64,000 bases of DNA, from the NCBI GenBank assembly GCA_002633025.1, contig NMRB01000100.1, forward strand, positions 390,865-454,864. The letters run 5' to 3'. Below, one piece after another: positions 24,022-34,578 of this stretch. The DNA is from Notospermus geniculatus. Taxonomy: Eukaryota > Nemertea > Pilidiophora > Heteronemertea > Lineidae. The position numbers and the translations under genes were made by a program. The notes beneath the pieces were generated by a model. It was given only the letters and a program-made list of their open reading frames with translations, was not told the origin of the DNA and made no database searches. Position 1 is the first letter of the stretch. The number at the start of each line of letters is the position of its first letter.

Positions 24022-27000
24022 TTATAAGATCCCCAAAGAACGTGCACGACTGGTCCATGTATCTCTCTCTATGTAGTTCCCACAGACGACACGTTTGCCT
24101 GTAAATGCTTTCCTCCCGTGCATTACTCGCCAGTTGTCCACAAAGTATACGGTGCCAGGCCAAAGTTTCTCCCAATGCACGTTTTTCTCATCGTCAACGA
24201 TATCTACCAAGGCCTTGAGTGAATTATAGAACTTCATTATCTGGTCAAAGGGGATGGTGTTAACCATTATACGGTCATAGTTGTTGTATCTGAAATGAGA
24301 ACATACTGGTGAAACTTAGGCACATATTCTAGAAGCTTCCTTAACTCTTAAGTTTACCTTTAGCTGTTGTTTGCAGGGCAGAATACAAAAGCTTAAAGGG
24401 GACCTTAGAGTTAAGGAGGCATCTAAAATACGGGCCTTTAATAGTTTGTGCTTAAACACAGCTAGGTCTAGCTTAGCAACTTGGCCAGAGTGGAAGGAAT
24501 GCAGGTCTGAGTTTTACAGGTGTGAAAGGAATGGTTCTCCTAGAAATGCCTGTCCAAGTTACAATAGTCTGCTATTGTATGGTCATAGCTATGATCTACC
24601 GTAATCCCTCATTGAATAATGAAACCGGACTTGGATTCCAGGGGGACTTAGATTCCTGTCACAACTGTTTTAATGGGAAATCCGATTCCCCTTCATTTCA
24701 TCTTCCTCACCTGAATTGTTCAATTTCATTCGTGAGTGGGTGAAGTTGAATTATTCTCTCAAGGCTTTGTGCGTGCTGGCCATGGCTTGGTTCAATGTAG
24801 TCATGTCTGACAAACGTGTTTGCCAGGACATCATAGGCCTCTGGGTTTGTCTCTTTGAGCTTTTGGGCACAAGTGAACCCATCTTCCATGAGGGTTTCCC
24901 CGCCCTTTCCATCATGGTAAATGCAATGGAATACTTGGATTCTGAAAGATGCAGTGAATGTAGCAGAAATTGCAACTGAAATAAGGTCAAGGGTCAAGAA
25001 TAGAGAAATATCCTTTCGCTTAATATGGCACCCACTTTTCCCCCCTGGGTTAGGGTTTCCCCACGGCCTATTTTAAGGGCCTTTGAGTATTGATTGATTG
25101 CCCACAACTACCCACAACTTTTTGGATGTTTAAAAGATGATATGAACAGGGGCGTGTCCAGGATTTCGAGCAGAGGGGGGTCCAGGGGGTCGAGGGTCGT
25201 CGAGAATGGAGCCAGAGAGGGGGAGCGCGAGGGGGTGTCCCCCTCGCGGGTAGGAAATTTTGTAAAATCTGCACACCGAAGACGCCATTTCCCAGCATTT
25301 CAGCCTTGAACATGTCTTGACTGAGTGAACCTGGTCGCATCCGCCGTACCCGACAACGGCTATAAGCTACCACATGGGCTTACTCATAACAGAAAGCGGG
25401 TAGGGGTCCGAAGTTTCGAGAACCCGCTAGACCCCTGACCCCTCACCTACTAGCCCCTCTCCCTGTATTTCATGCTCGCTTGAAGTAATAAGGGTAAAAA
25501 AATCTATGGCCTGCGCGAGCAGCGGGGGGTCCGGACCCCCTGGACCCCCCCTCTGGACACGCGCCTGATGAAGTACCTACCCAGCAGCTTGTTGAAAGTA
25601 TGTCGTATCAGTGTGAGCTCCGAGAGAGATGTTGGTGTAAGCAGTGTCTGCTCTTGCTCCGTCTGCCTCAAGGCTCCACATGCTGCCAAACATGGTGTGT
25701 TGAATGTGACCAACACGTTCAGAGACTTTCTGTGTGTGGTCGATGTCTGCTGGAACCTGGAGAAGGCGAGAGTGAACTGACTTTCAACAGTTACTGATGA
25801 AACACCCATTCATTGGCAGTTAGGTGTACTTTGGCCAACAGTCAGTCACTGATGAGATGACCCTTTGTTTCACGAACACATCAAAGAATCAGTTGGACAC
25901 TGGAGAGACCGATGGCAGGCGGGCATGGGAGGGTGATTGGATATACTTTACCTCGTCCACAAATGCGAATCCGTATGTTGCGAAATTCTTCAAGAAAGTT
26001 TTCAAACATTCTTCCTCATTCATGAAATCTTTGTATTTCAGGCGTTCAAATTTCATATTCTTGTATATTTCAGCGTCCCAGAGGACTTTCTTGGTTTTTG
26101 GTAGCAGGGAATTTGCAGGGTCATTTTCAAAGAGCCATTTCAGGGAATATGAAGACCGATGACCGTCCGGCCCTGCGACGAAAATGAAACAAAAAGTGGA
26201 TTAATCTTCTGACGACGGAGAGTTTCTTTACTCTAGAAAACAATATTAGAATGTAGCAAATACTTTCCCCCACGATCTCATGTGGTCGACGGTATAAACG
26301 TCGCTGCTGATAACCTTTCCCGTGTGAGTTTTCCCGCGCAAGCCGGCTCTTTACGGGCAACTCCGCCGAAGAATACATTGGGCAGTCGTGAGACCAACAG
26401 TGATGATATGACCGCCCGTTGAGAATCAATTTCGATCGCACGTAGAGGTGCGTCAGTAGAGTCCGAACGTGGTCCGCCTGAGTCTCCACGTTTTGATGGA
26501 GCCTTGGAGGAATTATACTTATTATAATTTAATTATAATTCCTCCAAGATGGAGCCAACCCCGGAGCCAACTTACATGCTATGTTCAGATTCTCCCCATC
26601 AAGCTGGCATTCCGCGGCCGTAATATTTGGATCGACGTCATGAAACTGAATGTTCTTCTGCGAAGTCGCAGCATTCCAACAGGTCGGACATCGGCAGTGA
26701 TCACGAAGCCAGAAATAATGAACGCGAGTTGATTGGCCAGCATGCGCCAATTCAATGGAATCTGACCGTTGTCTTAATTCTGAAAAATCAAAAGAAAATA
26801 ACAGCAGGGCGTAGCCTATGTTAGGCTAAGAATCCATTCACGCGAATTTCTAGCGGTGCGACGCCGCAACCAAGTTCTGTCCGCTGCGTTGGTCATGGAC
26901 AAAGGATGCGACATCGCACCGATAGTCAGAAATTCGCGCGAATGGATTAGCCGTAGTCTGTCTGTCCCTGTTCACTTCGCAGGGCAAATTTGACCAACTC

Positions 27001-27162
27001 ACCAGTATTTTCGATGCCATCTTGGTCATTGTACGAAGTGTGTGTAAACCGTAAGCCGCGGGCATTGAGTTGTACTTGTGAATTCTTGCAGTCTTGAATA
27101 GCAATCTGGCGGTAAGATTGCCTGAGAGCATAAACAGTGTTGAGGACAGCTCTTCGCCACAT
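24022..27162 (-). CDS. TMLHE: Trimethyllysine dioxygenase, copy 1
   Basis: Fe(II)/2-oxoglutarate oxygenase that hydroxylates N6-trimethyllysine, the first step of carnitine synthesis, in mitochondria. Exons, 5' to 3': 27162-27003, 26779-26576, 26172-25952, 25756-25581, 24941-24711, 24289-24022. Phases all agree; the product is 419 residues (human about 421). The N-terminus (MWRRAVLNTVYALRQSYRQ) is arginine-rich and acid-free, fitting a mitochondrial presequence. WLRDHCRCPTCWN is the Cys-rich N-terminal zinc-type motif of the BBOX/TMLHE family. The iron ligands are visible as H243-T-D245 in GAHTDTTYF and H388 in NWRVMHGR. YNNYDRIMVNTIPFDQ and the C-terminal GKRVVCGNYIERD favour TMLHE over gamma-butyrobetaine dioxygenase. 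The intron between exons 4 and 5 holds a hAT-like element missing from copy 2. Confidence 0.9.
25147..25567. repeat. hAT-like element in TMLHE copy 1 intron
   Basis: The ends caggggcgtgtccag and ctggacacgcgcctg are near-perfect reverse complements, and atgaa occurs on both flanks. The interior is G/C-rich with no coding frame. Copy 2 has unrelated DNA in this intron, so the insertion differs between copies. Confidence 0.65.
26504..26547. mobile_element. 44-bp palindromic insertion with 9-bp target duplication
   Basis: A 44-bp AT-rich near-palindrome starts ttggaggaattata and ends tataattcctccaa. It is flanked on both sides by gatggagcc. Copy 2 has a single gatagagcc at the same place (33978-33986). 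This is a clean filled site versus empty site, in the intron after TMLHE exon 2. Confidence 0.8.
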
Positions 27163-28175
27163 GGCGCCAATCCTGAAATTGAAACGGAACATTCTGGCGA
27201 GAAGTCCTGCTATCGGGTATGACCCAGCGTGACAACGATTTCCCGCGCGTTCCACAAGGGGCTGGCGGCAAAGACGGGAACCAGTCCGTATAGGCCTATG
27301 CCATGGCGTGGTATTGACCTAACCTGTGCGACGAGGGCGGGGTGCGCGAAGGCAGACCTCACACTTGTCTTCGTCTTTGCCGCCGAACCACGGACATCTG
27401 ACTTGAGCGCAGTGGGTGTGTCCGGAAGCAATAACACCTGGGTCGACCGCACAGAAAGTCCGGTAGTGCTACCGGCGCCTATCGGCAGTTAACGCATTTT
27501 CCCATTACCGCCGATAGGCACCGAAAGCTCTCGTGCGTCGGCCCTGATCTTGTGCCCATGGGCCCATGGCCAACATATGCGCTTTACTTACAGACACTGC
27601 GAGACGGTAACCGTAACGAGGCGCACTCCAAACGTCTGGACCTGTCTTGTTGTGCGACCAAGACAGCAGAAGTACGTGTCATCAATTCACTATTAAACAC
27701 TCCGGAACAGACATGTAGGCCTATAGGCCTATATCAGCAAATGTCCCATATCAGCAAATGACGAAGTCTTCCATGCTTAATACATTAATTCAATAATTAA
27801 TACAGCGGTAATTTTAGGTGACATCCGCCGTTTATTTCGCGGCGGATACCGTATGCCCACATCCATGCCCGCACGTGTCACAACACTTATCCTAATTTCA
27901 TAGGTCATAGGACGACAATTCTTTTTTGGAAAAAAGTCCCTCAGCCCCTCCCCCCCCCCCCTCACAGGCGGGTTCTATTCGTTCTCCTGAATGAGTAGGC
28001 CCGTACACACCATCGGTTTGGAAAACCTCGTTGTATTGACGTACATGTAGTTCCCCAAAAAATAGTCCTCTGGAGTCGGAACAGGTGTGGAGGGAAAAAG
28101 GATAGTCGCAATGGGAAAGTGTCGTTAGTAAAGCATAAATTCCTTTAATCATGACTGGAGATCAACCCTTAGCCC

Positions 28176-28282
28176 CATCCTCCCACAGCAGGGGTTTTTA
28201 CCTCGCTCCTCTTCATCCGCTCACAGTTTGTCTGCGGTGACGGAGGGAGCGAGCAGTAAGAACGCCTGATATTCTCAGGATG
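28176..28282. mobile_element. hAT-type MITE, 8-bp target duplication, only in unit 1
   Basis: The element runs from catcctccca to ctcaggatg and is flanked by cttagccc on both sides. Unit 2 has a single cttagccc (35585-35592) there. Its right half matches the elements at 33695-33798 and 56349-56439; its left half matches the element at 780-886, so it looks like a hybrid of two subfamilies. Confidence 0.85.
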
Positions 28283-29148
28283 CTTAGCCCGCGGCAGCTG
28301 ATTAATGCGTGACGTCATCTATCACCACCGCAAGCGCCATCTGGAGCAGGCCAATGGAACCAGCCTAGAGCGAGCGCCGCAGGAGTGCAGCGGCAAAGAG
28401 TGGAACCAACAGCGTCAGCGCCATCTGTTGTTGGATAGTTGAACCAGACCATTTGGATTGAGAACCAGTCTTCCGGGAAAAGATCGAAACAAAAATGAAA
28501 TCTTTTCCCCCAAAAATGTGACATTTTGATGATCAACAATTGACACGTTAGGAAAGAATACTTGTCAGATTTGTTCCCTGTAATCTGAACTCTACAGTAC
28601 TGTAAATGCCAATAGTTTGAGTCCTTTATTCTCGATTTGTACGCCGTCAGAAAACTGCACACCTCCATGCACGTCGTCCATGACACTCTGATGTGCTGTT
28701 GATCTGCTCAGCATGTGTGTGGCAGCGCCGTGCAGTGTGGACGCTGCGTCGTGATGATGTGCACACCATCAATTCATGACCATCCAGACCATAGGCATGC
28801 CATAGAATACGATATCATGATATGTCGCCTCGGCCTATAAGCTGATCTGATGACTAGGCCTATGATTGATGCACACGCAGCAAAGCAAGGCAGCATATTG
28901 GGCCCTTGGCCAATTGTGTCCCTCCCTCCCATCCCGGCCTCCGCCTGTCCGATTCCCATCCATGATCCCATGACACCCATCCCATGATCCGATCCGGCAT
29001 CCCGGGTCTGGCATGCGCGATTCACGAATGTCGAAGCTCTTAGCCAGCCATACTTAGGCCTAGGCCCAGGCCCCTAGGCTACTCTAGCAGCCTAAGTCTC
29101 TGCTGCCATCAGGATCAGCCATGATGAGTGAAGTGAATTCAGTGTGTG

Positions 29149-29267
29149 CTGCAGTGACTGCCTTTTGAGGCGAGCTGTTTTCTTTGGGCCCCTCGTGAAC
29201 AACAGAAAATCTATTGTTCATGAGGGGCCCAAAGAAAACAGCTCGCCTCAAAAGGCAGTCACTGCAG
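29149..29267. repeat. Long near-perfect hairpin, 54-bp arms
   Basis: Arms at 29149-29202 and 29214-29267 are reverse complements except for one base, separated by 11 nt. Key blocks are ccttttgaggcgagctg and cagctcgcctcaaaagg. A copy with a slightly decayed outer arm lies at about 36486-36600. Both lie about 2 kb upstream of a TMLHE start codon. Confidence 0.85.
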
Positions 29268-31583
29268 TGTGCTGCGCTGTTCTTTCTAGTAGTGTGATGA
29301 TACTAGTAGGCCGAGTGTTATGTCATGCTTTGATAATGATGATCTTCCGATGTCCCAGTCAGTGACACTGACACTGTTCGGTTGACCGAGGCCTAGGCCT
29401 AAGCCTCTTACTTTAGCCAAGCCCAAGGCCTACACAAAAGGATGAGTGAAGCATCAGATTACCTGGAGGCCTAGCTAAGTAGTGGCAAGACAGTTGATTT
29501 CTCATTGAGCTGTGGTTAAGTTTATACAGTAGAACCTCGCTATTGCGGACACCCTTGGGACTGAGCTCAGCTGTCCGTAATAGTGAGGTGTCCGCAGTAT
29601 TGAAACTCCGTCAATAACGGACACCAGGTGGCTCTGTAGTAGGTCAATGGTATTCATTCCCTTGAGGGCTCATTCTTTCGTATTTGAGGGCAAGGGTAAA
29701 CTCAAATCAGGAATGATTCATTTGATGTAAATTGGTGATTAGAAAACTACAATTCACAAATATTTTCAACAGCACAACATAACAATCTTTGAAAACAAGA
29801 ATCAGGCAGCTTCTTAAGACCACAGTTACATGTAGCTATGCATTACTAAGTGGAGAGTGGGCTGTGTTTCCATCACATTGTGTTTGCCATTTTTCAACAA
29901 GCACTTTTTCATTACACTCATTTATTTAGAAAAGAAAGAGTCCAAAGTCGACTGCCCAGCATTAGCCTAGTTTTCCATGCAGAATCATGAACAACGGACT
30001 GAGACAAGAGAGTCCAAACAGAGCCGTTGTCCCACCAAACTAAAGAATTCAGTCATTCAGTGTGTTTGGGTGTTAATTAAAAGTGATTAGTACATCTATG
30101 ATCATAAACAATCAATGCACATGTAATTACCACCCTATGTTTGGTCATTTAATCACCTACCACTGACCACTTTGTGAATGAAAACTTTGAAAATGCCTTC
30201 AAATTTTCACCTGCTGTCCGTAATAGTGAGGTTATGGGACCCAGTTTTCCAGAAATCAACTGTCCGTTGTCCTGAATAGTGAGGTGTCCGCAATATTGAG
30301 TTAAATTTATATAGAAAATGGCTTGGGAAAATTCGGGACTGGACAGATCTGTCCGTAATCTTGAGGTGTCCGCTGTATTGAGGTGTCCGTTAGGTGAGGT
30401 TCTACTGTATATCAGTTGAGATGTGGCGCAGTTGAAACATAGTATCTGTCTACTCTGACGTTACAGGTCCAGATCTTGGTGGGGTCTGTTATTCAAACTG
30501 CTGGTTTTCTTCTGGCACTCAAGTTTCCTCCTGCTTGGCCAGTATTATCAACAGGAATGCCATATTTGGTTTTTGATTGAAAGAAAATATTTTGTGTGAA
30601 CCATGTGTACATAAAAACAATAGGCATTCTGTTATGACTTGACCAAACCACATATGAAATTAGCACAAATCGTTTTAGAAAACTAGGCTGTGCACGTTGC
30701 TTATATTTGTAAATAGAACCTGTATATCATGGAGAGAAATTTCTGAACCCTGCCAGTGCCTTCCCCCCCCCAAACTGTGTTCCCATTGTGCCTGCCCCCT
30801 GCCCTTCGGGCATCTGTTGGTATAGGAAGCATAATGGCTGACACTGAAGGGGTTAGGGTTAGAAAAAAGCGCTGTATAATTCTGAAGAACATGCACATTC
30901 CAGAATTATTCCTGTACATCAGCTCCCTGTAAAATAATCGTAAATTTTCATTGGTGAATAAGATTCCCATCTTTACGTAATACATCCAGTGCTGGCTACT
31001 GGAATTCAAAATGTAGATTTATCTTTTTATTTCAGATTTATTTGTTTTATTGAATGTCGTTGATTGTGTCGTGTAAGATTTGATATCTTAGCTGTTAATG
31101 ATTTCCTATTCAACAGAATATAAATTCATCTACTTTTGTGGTAAATTCTGGCATAATTTTATTATTGTTTTGTTGTTGTTGCATTCTGTTGTTCTTAGTC
31201 CAAACATTGACTCCCCTACTGAAATATGTTAATGATGTCGCTTTCAGCACCATTATGCAAATGAGGGGTGGAAGTTCAGCCTACTGTTGTTGAGTATTCA
31301 CTGAGGCATCCTGTATAAATTGTATTTCTGTAGGCCTACATTATTTCAATGATTTTCAAATGTTAGGAGTACGAAACAAAAGTAAGACTTGTTTGAAATG
31401 TTGTTTATTTTGATGACTATCGAATCAAGCGGGACATGCTGTGCACCACCAAACAGTCATGTCGCAGAAATGGAAATATGAATTTGTTTGTCGACTGTTG
31501 GTTGACAACATTGTGCCCAGCCGGCAAGATATTGGTAATTGGAATACATTCGACTCAATTTGCATTTAGGGAATTCCTGTAAT

Positions 31584-34578
31584 TTATAAGATCCCCGAAG
31601 AACGTGCGCGACTGGTCCATGTATCTCTCTCTATGTAGTTCCCACAGACGACACGTTTGCCTGTAAATGCTTTCCTCCCGTGCATTACTCGCCAGTTGTC
31701 CACAAAGTATACGGTGCCAGGCCAAAGTTTCTCCCAATGCACGTTTTTGTCATCGTCAACGATATCTACCAAGGCCTTGAGTGAATTATAGAACTTCATT
31801 ATCTGGTCAAAGGGGATGGTGTTGACCATTATACGGTCATAGTTGTTGTATCTGAAATGAGAACATAGTGATGAAACTTAGGCCCATATTCTAGAAGATA
31901 GCTGTTGTTTGCAGGGCAGAATACAAAAGCTTAAAGGGGACCTTAGAGTTAAGGAGGCATCTGAAATACGGGCCTTTAATACATGTAGTTTGTGCTTAAA
32001 CACAGCTAGGCCTAGCTTTTAGCAACTTGCCAGAGTGGAAGGAATGCAGGTTGAGTTTTACAGGTGTGAAAGGAATGGTAGTCCTAGAAATGCATGTCCA
32101 AGTTACAATAATCTGCTATCGTATGATCATAGCTATGATGTACCCTAATCCCTCATTGAACAATGAAAGTGGACTTAGATTCCAGGGGGACTTAGATTCC
32201 TGTCACACCTTGTTTTAATATGAAATCCGATTGCACTTGATTTCATGTTTCTCACCTGAATTGTTCAATTTCATTTGTGAGTGGGTGAAGTTGAATTATT
32301 CTCTCAAGGCTTTGTATGTGCTGGCCATGGCTTGGTTCAATGTAGTCATGTCTGACGAATGTGTTCGCCAGTACATCAAAGGCCTCTGGGTTTGTCTCTT
32401 TGAGCTTTTGGGCACAAGTGAAGCCGTCTTCCATGAGGGTTTCCCCGCCCTTTCCATCATGGTAAAGGCAATGGAATACTTGGATTCTGAAAGATATGGA
32501 GATTGGAGAATGTAGCAGAAGTCGCAACCAAAATAACTTGAGGAATTGGTTCTTTGGTCATTCTGTATTGTTCCTCCAATGGACAAGGCAGTATATCCGC
32601 TATATTCATGAGCACGGGGAGCATAGGCAATTGAAGTAAGAGCTCCAAGTGTGATCCCACGCACAGAGTAGAGTAAGGCTGTTACTGCAGTTAAGGTACA
32701 CCCCCTGATCTTAAGGGGTTTACACGGTTCAACATTTGTTGCAAGGTGTTGAATGTCTTTCAACAACTTTCAATATGTTGCCATAAATAGGAAGATGAAG
32801 CTATTTTGGCAATTTGTTGAAAGACCTGTTGAAAGGGGGTTTACACGGTCCAAAAGCTTTCAACAACGTTCAACACCCTTCACCTTTCAACAAATAGAAT
32901 CGTGTAAACCGCCCTTTAGTGGTGACACTTCGTCTTGCAAGTGGATGGTATACCTACCCAGTAGTTTGTTGAAAGTATGTCATGTCAGTGTGAGCTCCGA
33001 GAGCGATGTTGGTGTAAGCAGTGTCTGCTCTTGCTCCGTCTGCCTCAAGGCTCCACATGCTGCCAAACAAGGTGTGATGAATGTGACCAACACGTTCAGA
33101 GACTTTCTGTGTGTGGTCAATGTCTGCTGGAACCTGAAGAAGGCGAGAGTGAACCCCCGGGAGTGAACAGACATTCATCAGTTACCGATGAAACACCCAT
33201 TGATTGACAAGGTGTACTTTGGCCCAGTTAGTCACTGATGAGATTGCCCTTTGTTTCACGAACAGAATCAGTTGGACACTAGAGAGACAGAAGGCAGGCG
33301 GGCATGGGAGGGTGATTGGATATACTTTACCTCGTCCACAAATGCGAATCCATACGTTGCGAAATTCTTCAAGAAAGTTTTCAAACATTCTTCCTCATTC
33401 ATGAAATCTTTGTATTTCAGGCGTTCAACTTTCATATTCTTGTATATTTCAGCGTCCCAGAGGACTTTCTTGGTTTTTGGTACCAGGGAATTTGCAGGGT
33501 CATTTTCAAAGAGCCATTTCAGGGAATATGAAGACCGATGACCGTCCGGCCCTGCGACGAAAACGAAACAAAAAGTGGATTAATCCTCTGACGACGGCAC
33601 AATTTCTTTACCCTAGAAAATATCTATCTATTAGAATGTAGCAAATACTTCCCCCTCGACCTCAGCTTAAAACGTCGCTGCTGAGAACCTCTCCCATCCT
33701 GAGAATATCAGGCGTTCTTAGTGCTCGCTACCTTCGTCGCCGTTTGTCTGCGGTGACGAAGGTAGCGAGCAGTAAGAACGCCTGATATTCTCAGGATGAC
33801 CTCTCCCGTGTGAGTTTTCCCGCGCAAGCCGGCTTTTTACGGGCGACTCCGCCGTAGAAAACATTGGGCAGTCGTGAGGAGACCAGATGATATGACCGCC
33901 CGTTGAGAATCAATTTCGATCGCACGTAGAGGTGCGTCAGTAGAGTCTGAACGTGGTCCGCCTGAGTCTCCACGTTTTGATAGAGCCAACCCCGGAGCCA
34001 ACTTACATGCAATGTTTAGATTCTCCCCATCAAGCTGGCATTCCGCGGCCGTAATATTTGGATCGACGTCATGAAACTGAATGTTCTTCTGCGAAGTCGC
34101 AGCATTCCAACAGGTCGGACATCGGCAGTGCTCACGAAGCCAGAAATAATGAACGCGAGTTGATTGGCCAGCATGCGCCAATTCAATGGAATCTGACCGT
34201 TGTCTTAATTCTGAAAAATCAAAAGGAAGTAACAGCAGGGCGTAGCCTATGTTAGGCTAAGAATGCATTCACGCGAATTTAGCGGTGCGACGCCGCAATC
34301 AAGTTCTGTCCGCTGCGTTGGTCATGGACAAAGGATGCGACATCGCACCGATAGTGAGAAATTCGGAAATTCTATCCCTGTTCACTTCGCAGGGCAAATT
34401 TGACCAACTCACCAGCAGGCCTATTTTCGATGCCATCTTGGTCATTGTACGAAGTGTGTGTAAACCGTAAGCCGCGGGCATTCAGTTGTGGTTGTGAATT
34501 CTTGCAGTCTTGAACAGCAATCTGGCGGTAAGATTGCCTGAGAGCATGAACAGTGTTGAGGACAGCTCTTCGCCACAT
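31584..34578 (-). CDS. TMLHE: Trimethyllysine dioxygenase, copy 2
   Basis: Same six-exon gene as copy 1: 34578-34413, 34210-34007, 33551-33331, 33133-32958, 32486-32256, 31851-31584. All phases agree and it is intact (421 residues). The iron ligands are kept (HTD in GAHTDMTYF, H in NWRVMHGR). It differs by scattered substitutions (WLREHC for WLRDHC, HCLYHDG for HCIYHDG, QQTTG for QQAAG) and by a 6-base in-frame insertion just before the first donor (ENRPA for ENT). Both copies look functional, so neither is a pseudogene. Either this is a recent tandem duplicate, or, more likely, the second allele of one gene (see findings). Confidence 0.88.
32713..32917. repeat. Foldback MITE in TMLHE copy 2 intron
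   Basis: Left aaggggtttacacggtt is mirrored by aatcgtgtaaaccgccctt at the right; internal gttgaa/ttcaac blocks also pair. It lies in the intron between exons 4 and 5, where copy 1 carries a different element. Confidence 0.65.
33695..33798. mobile_element. hAT-type MITE, 8-bp target duplication, only in unit 2
   Basis: The element forms a strong hairpin from catcctgagaatatcagg to cctgatattctcaggatg. It is flanked by acctctcc on both sides, while unit 1 has a single acctttcc. It closely matches 56349-56439. Confidence 0.88.

Larger units (their letters stand above)
22455..29433. repeat. First unit of ~7-kb tandem duplication (TMLHE region)
   Basis: The unit begins at acaaaaggatgag and ends at cccaaggcctac, where the second unit starts. 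It carries a pogo-like element, the first TMLHE gene and its upstream region. A single N at 23466 replaces 584 bp that the second unit has (30445-31028). Most of the unit is a few percent different from the second, but 22455-23465 shows no difference that I could find. Confidence 0.85.
27163..29433. other. Region upstream of TMLHE copy 1
   Basis: It should contain the promoter and any 5' UTR exon; I cannot place the transcription start. It holds a polymorphic MITE (28176-28282), a long hairpin (29149-29267) and clusters of aggcctaggcct. A 123-codon open frame on the minus strand (28315-28686) is shared with copy 2, but I see no protein family in it. Confidence 0.55.

Noticed and set aside
24022-27162. 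Gamma-butyrobetaine dioxygenase (BBOX1) for the oxygenase genes
   Set aside because: The families are related and the DGF-QKLK block resembles BBOX. However, the arginine-rich mitochondrial-type N-terminus, the YNNYDR motif and the CGNY C-terminus fit TMLHE better.
28315-28686. 123-codon minus-strand frame conserved in both duplicated units
   Set aside because: Conservation is explained by duplication of the whole segment. Composition and splice context show no sign of coding, and I recognise no family.
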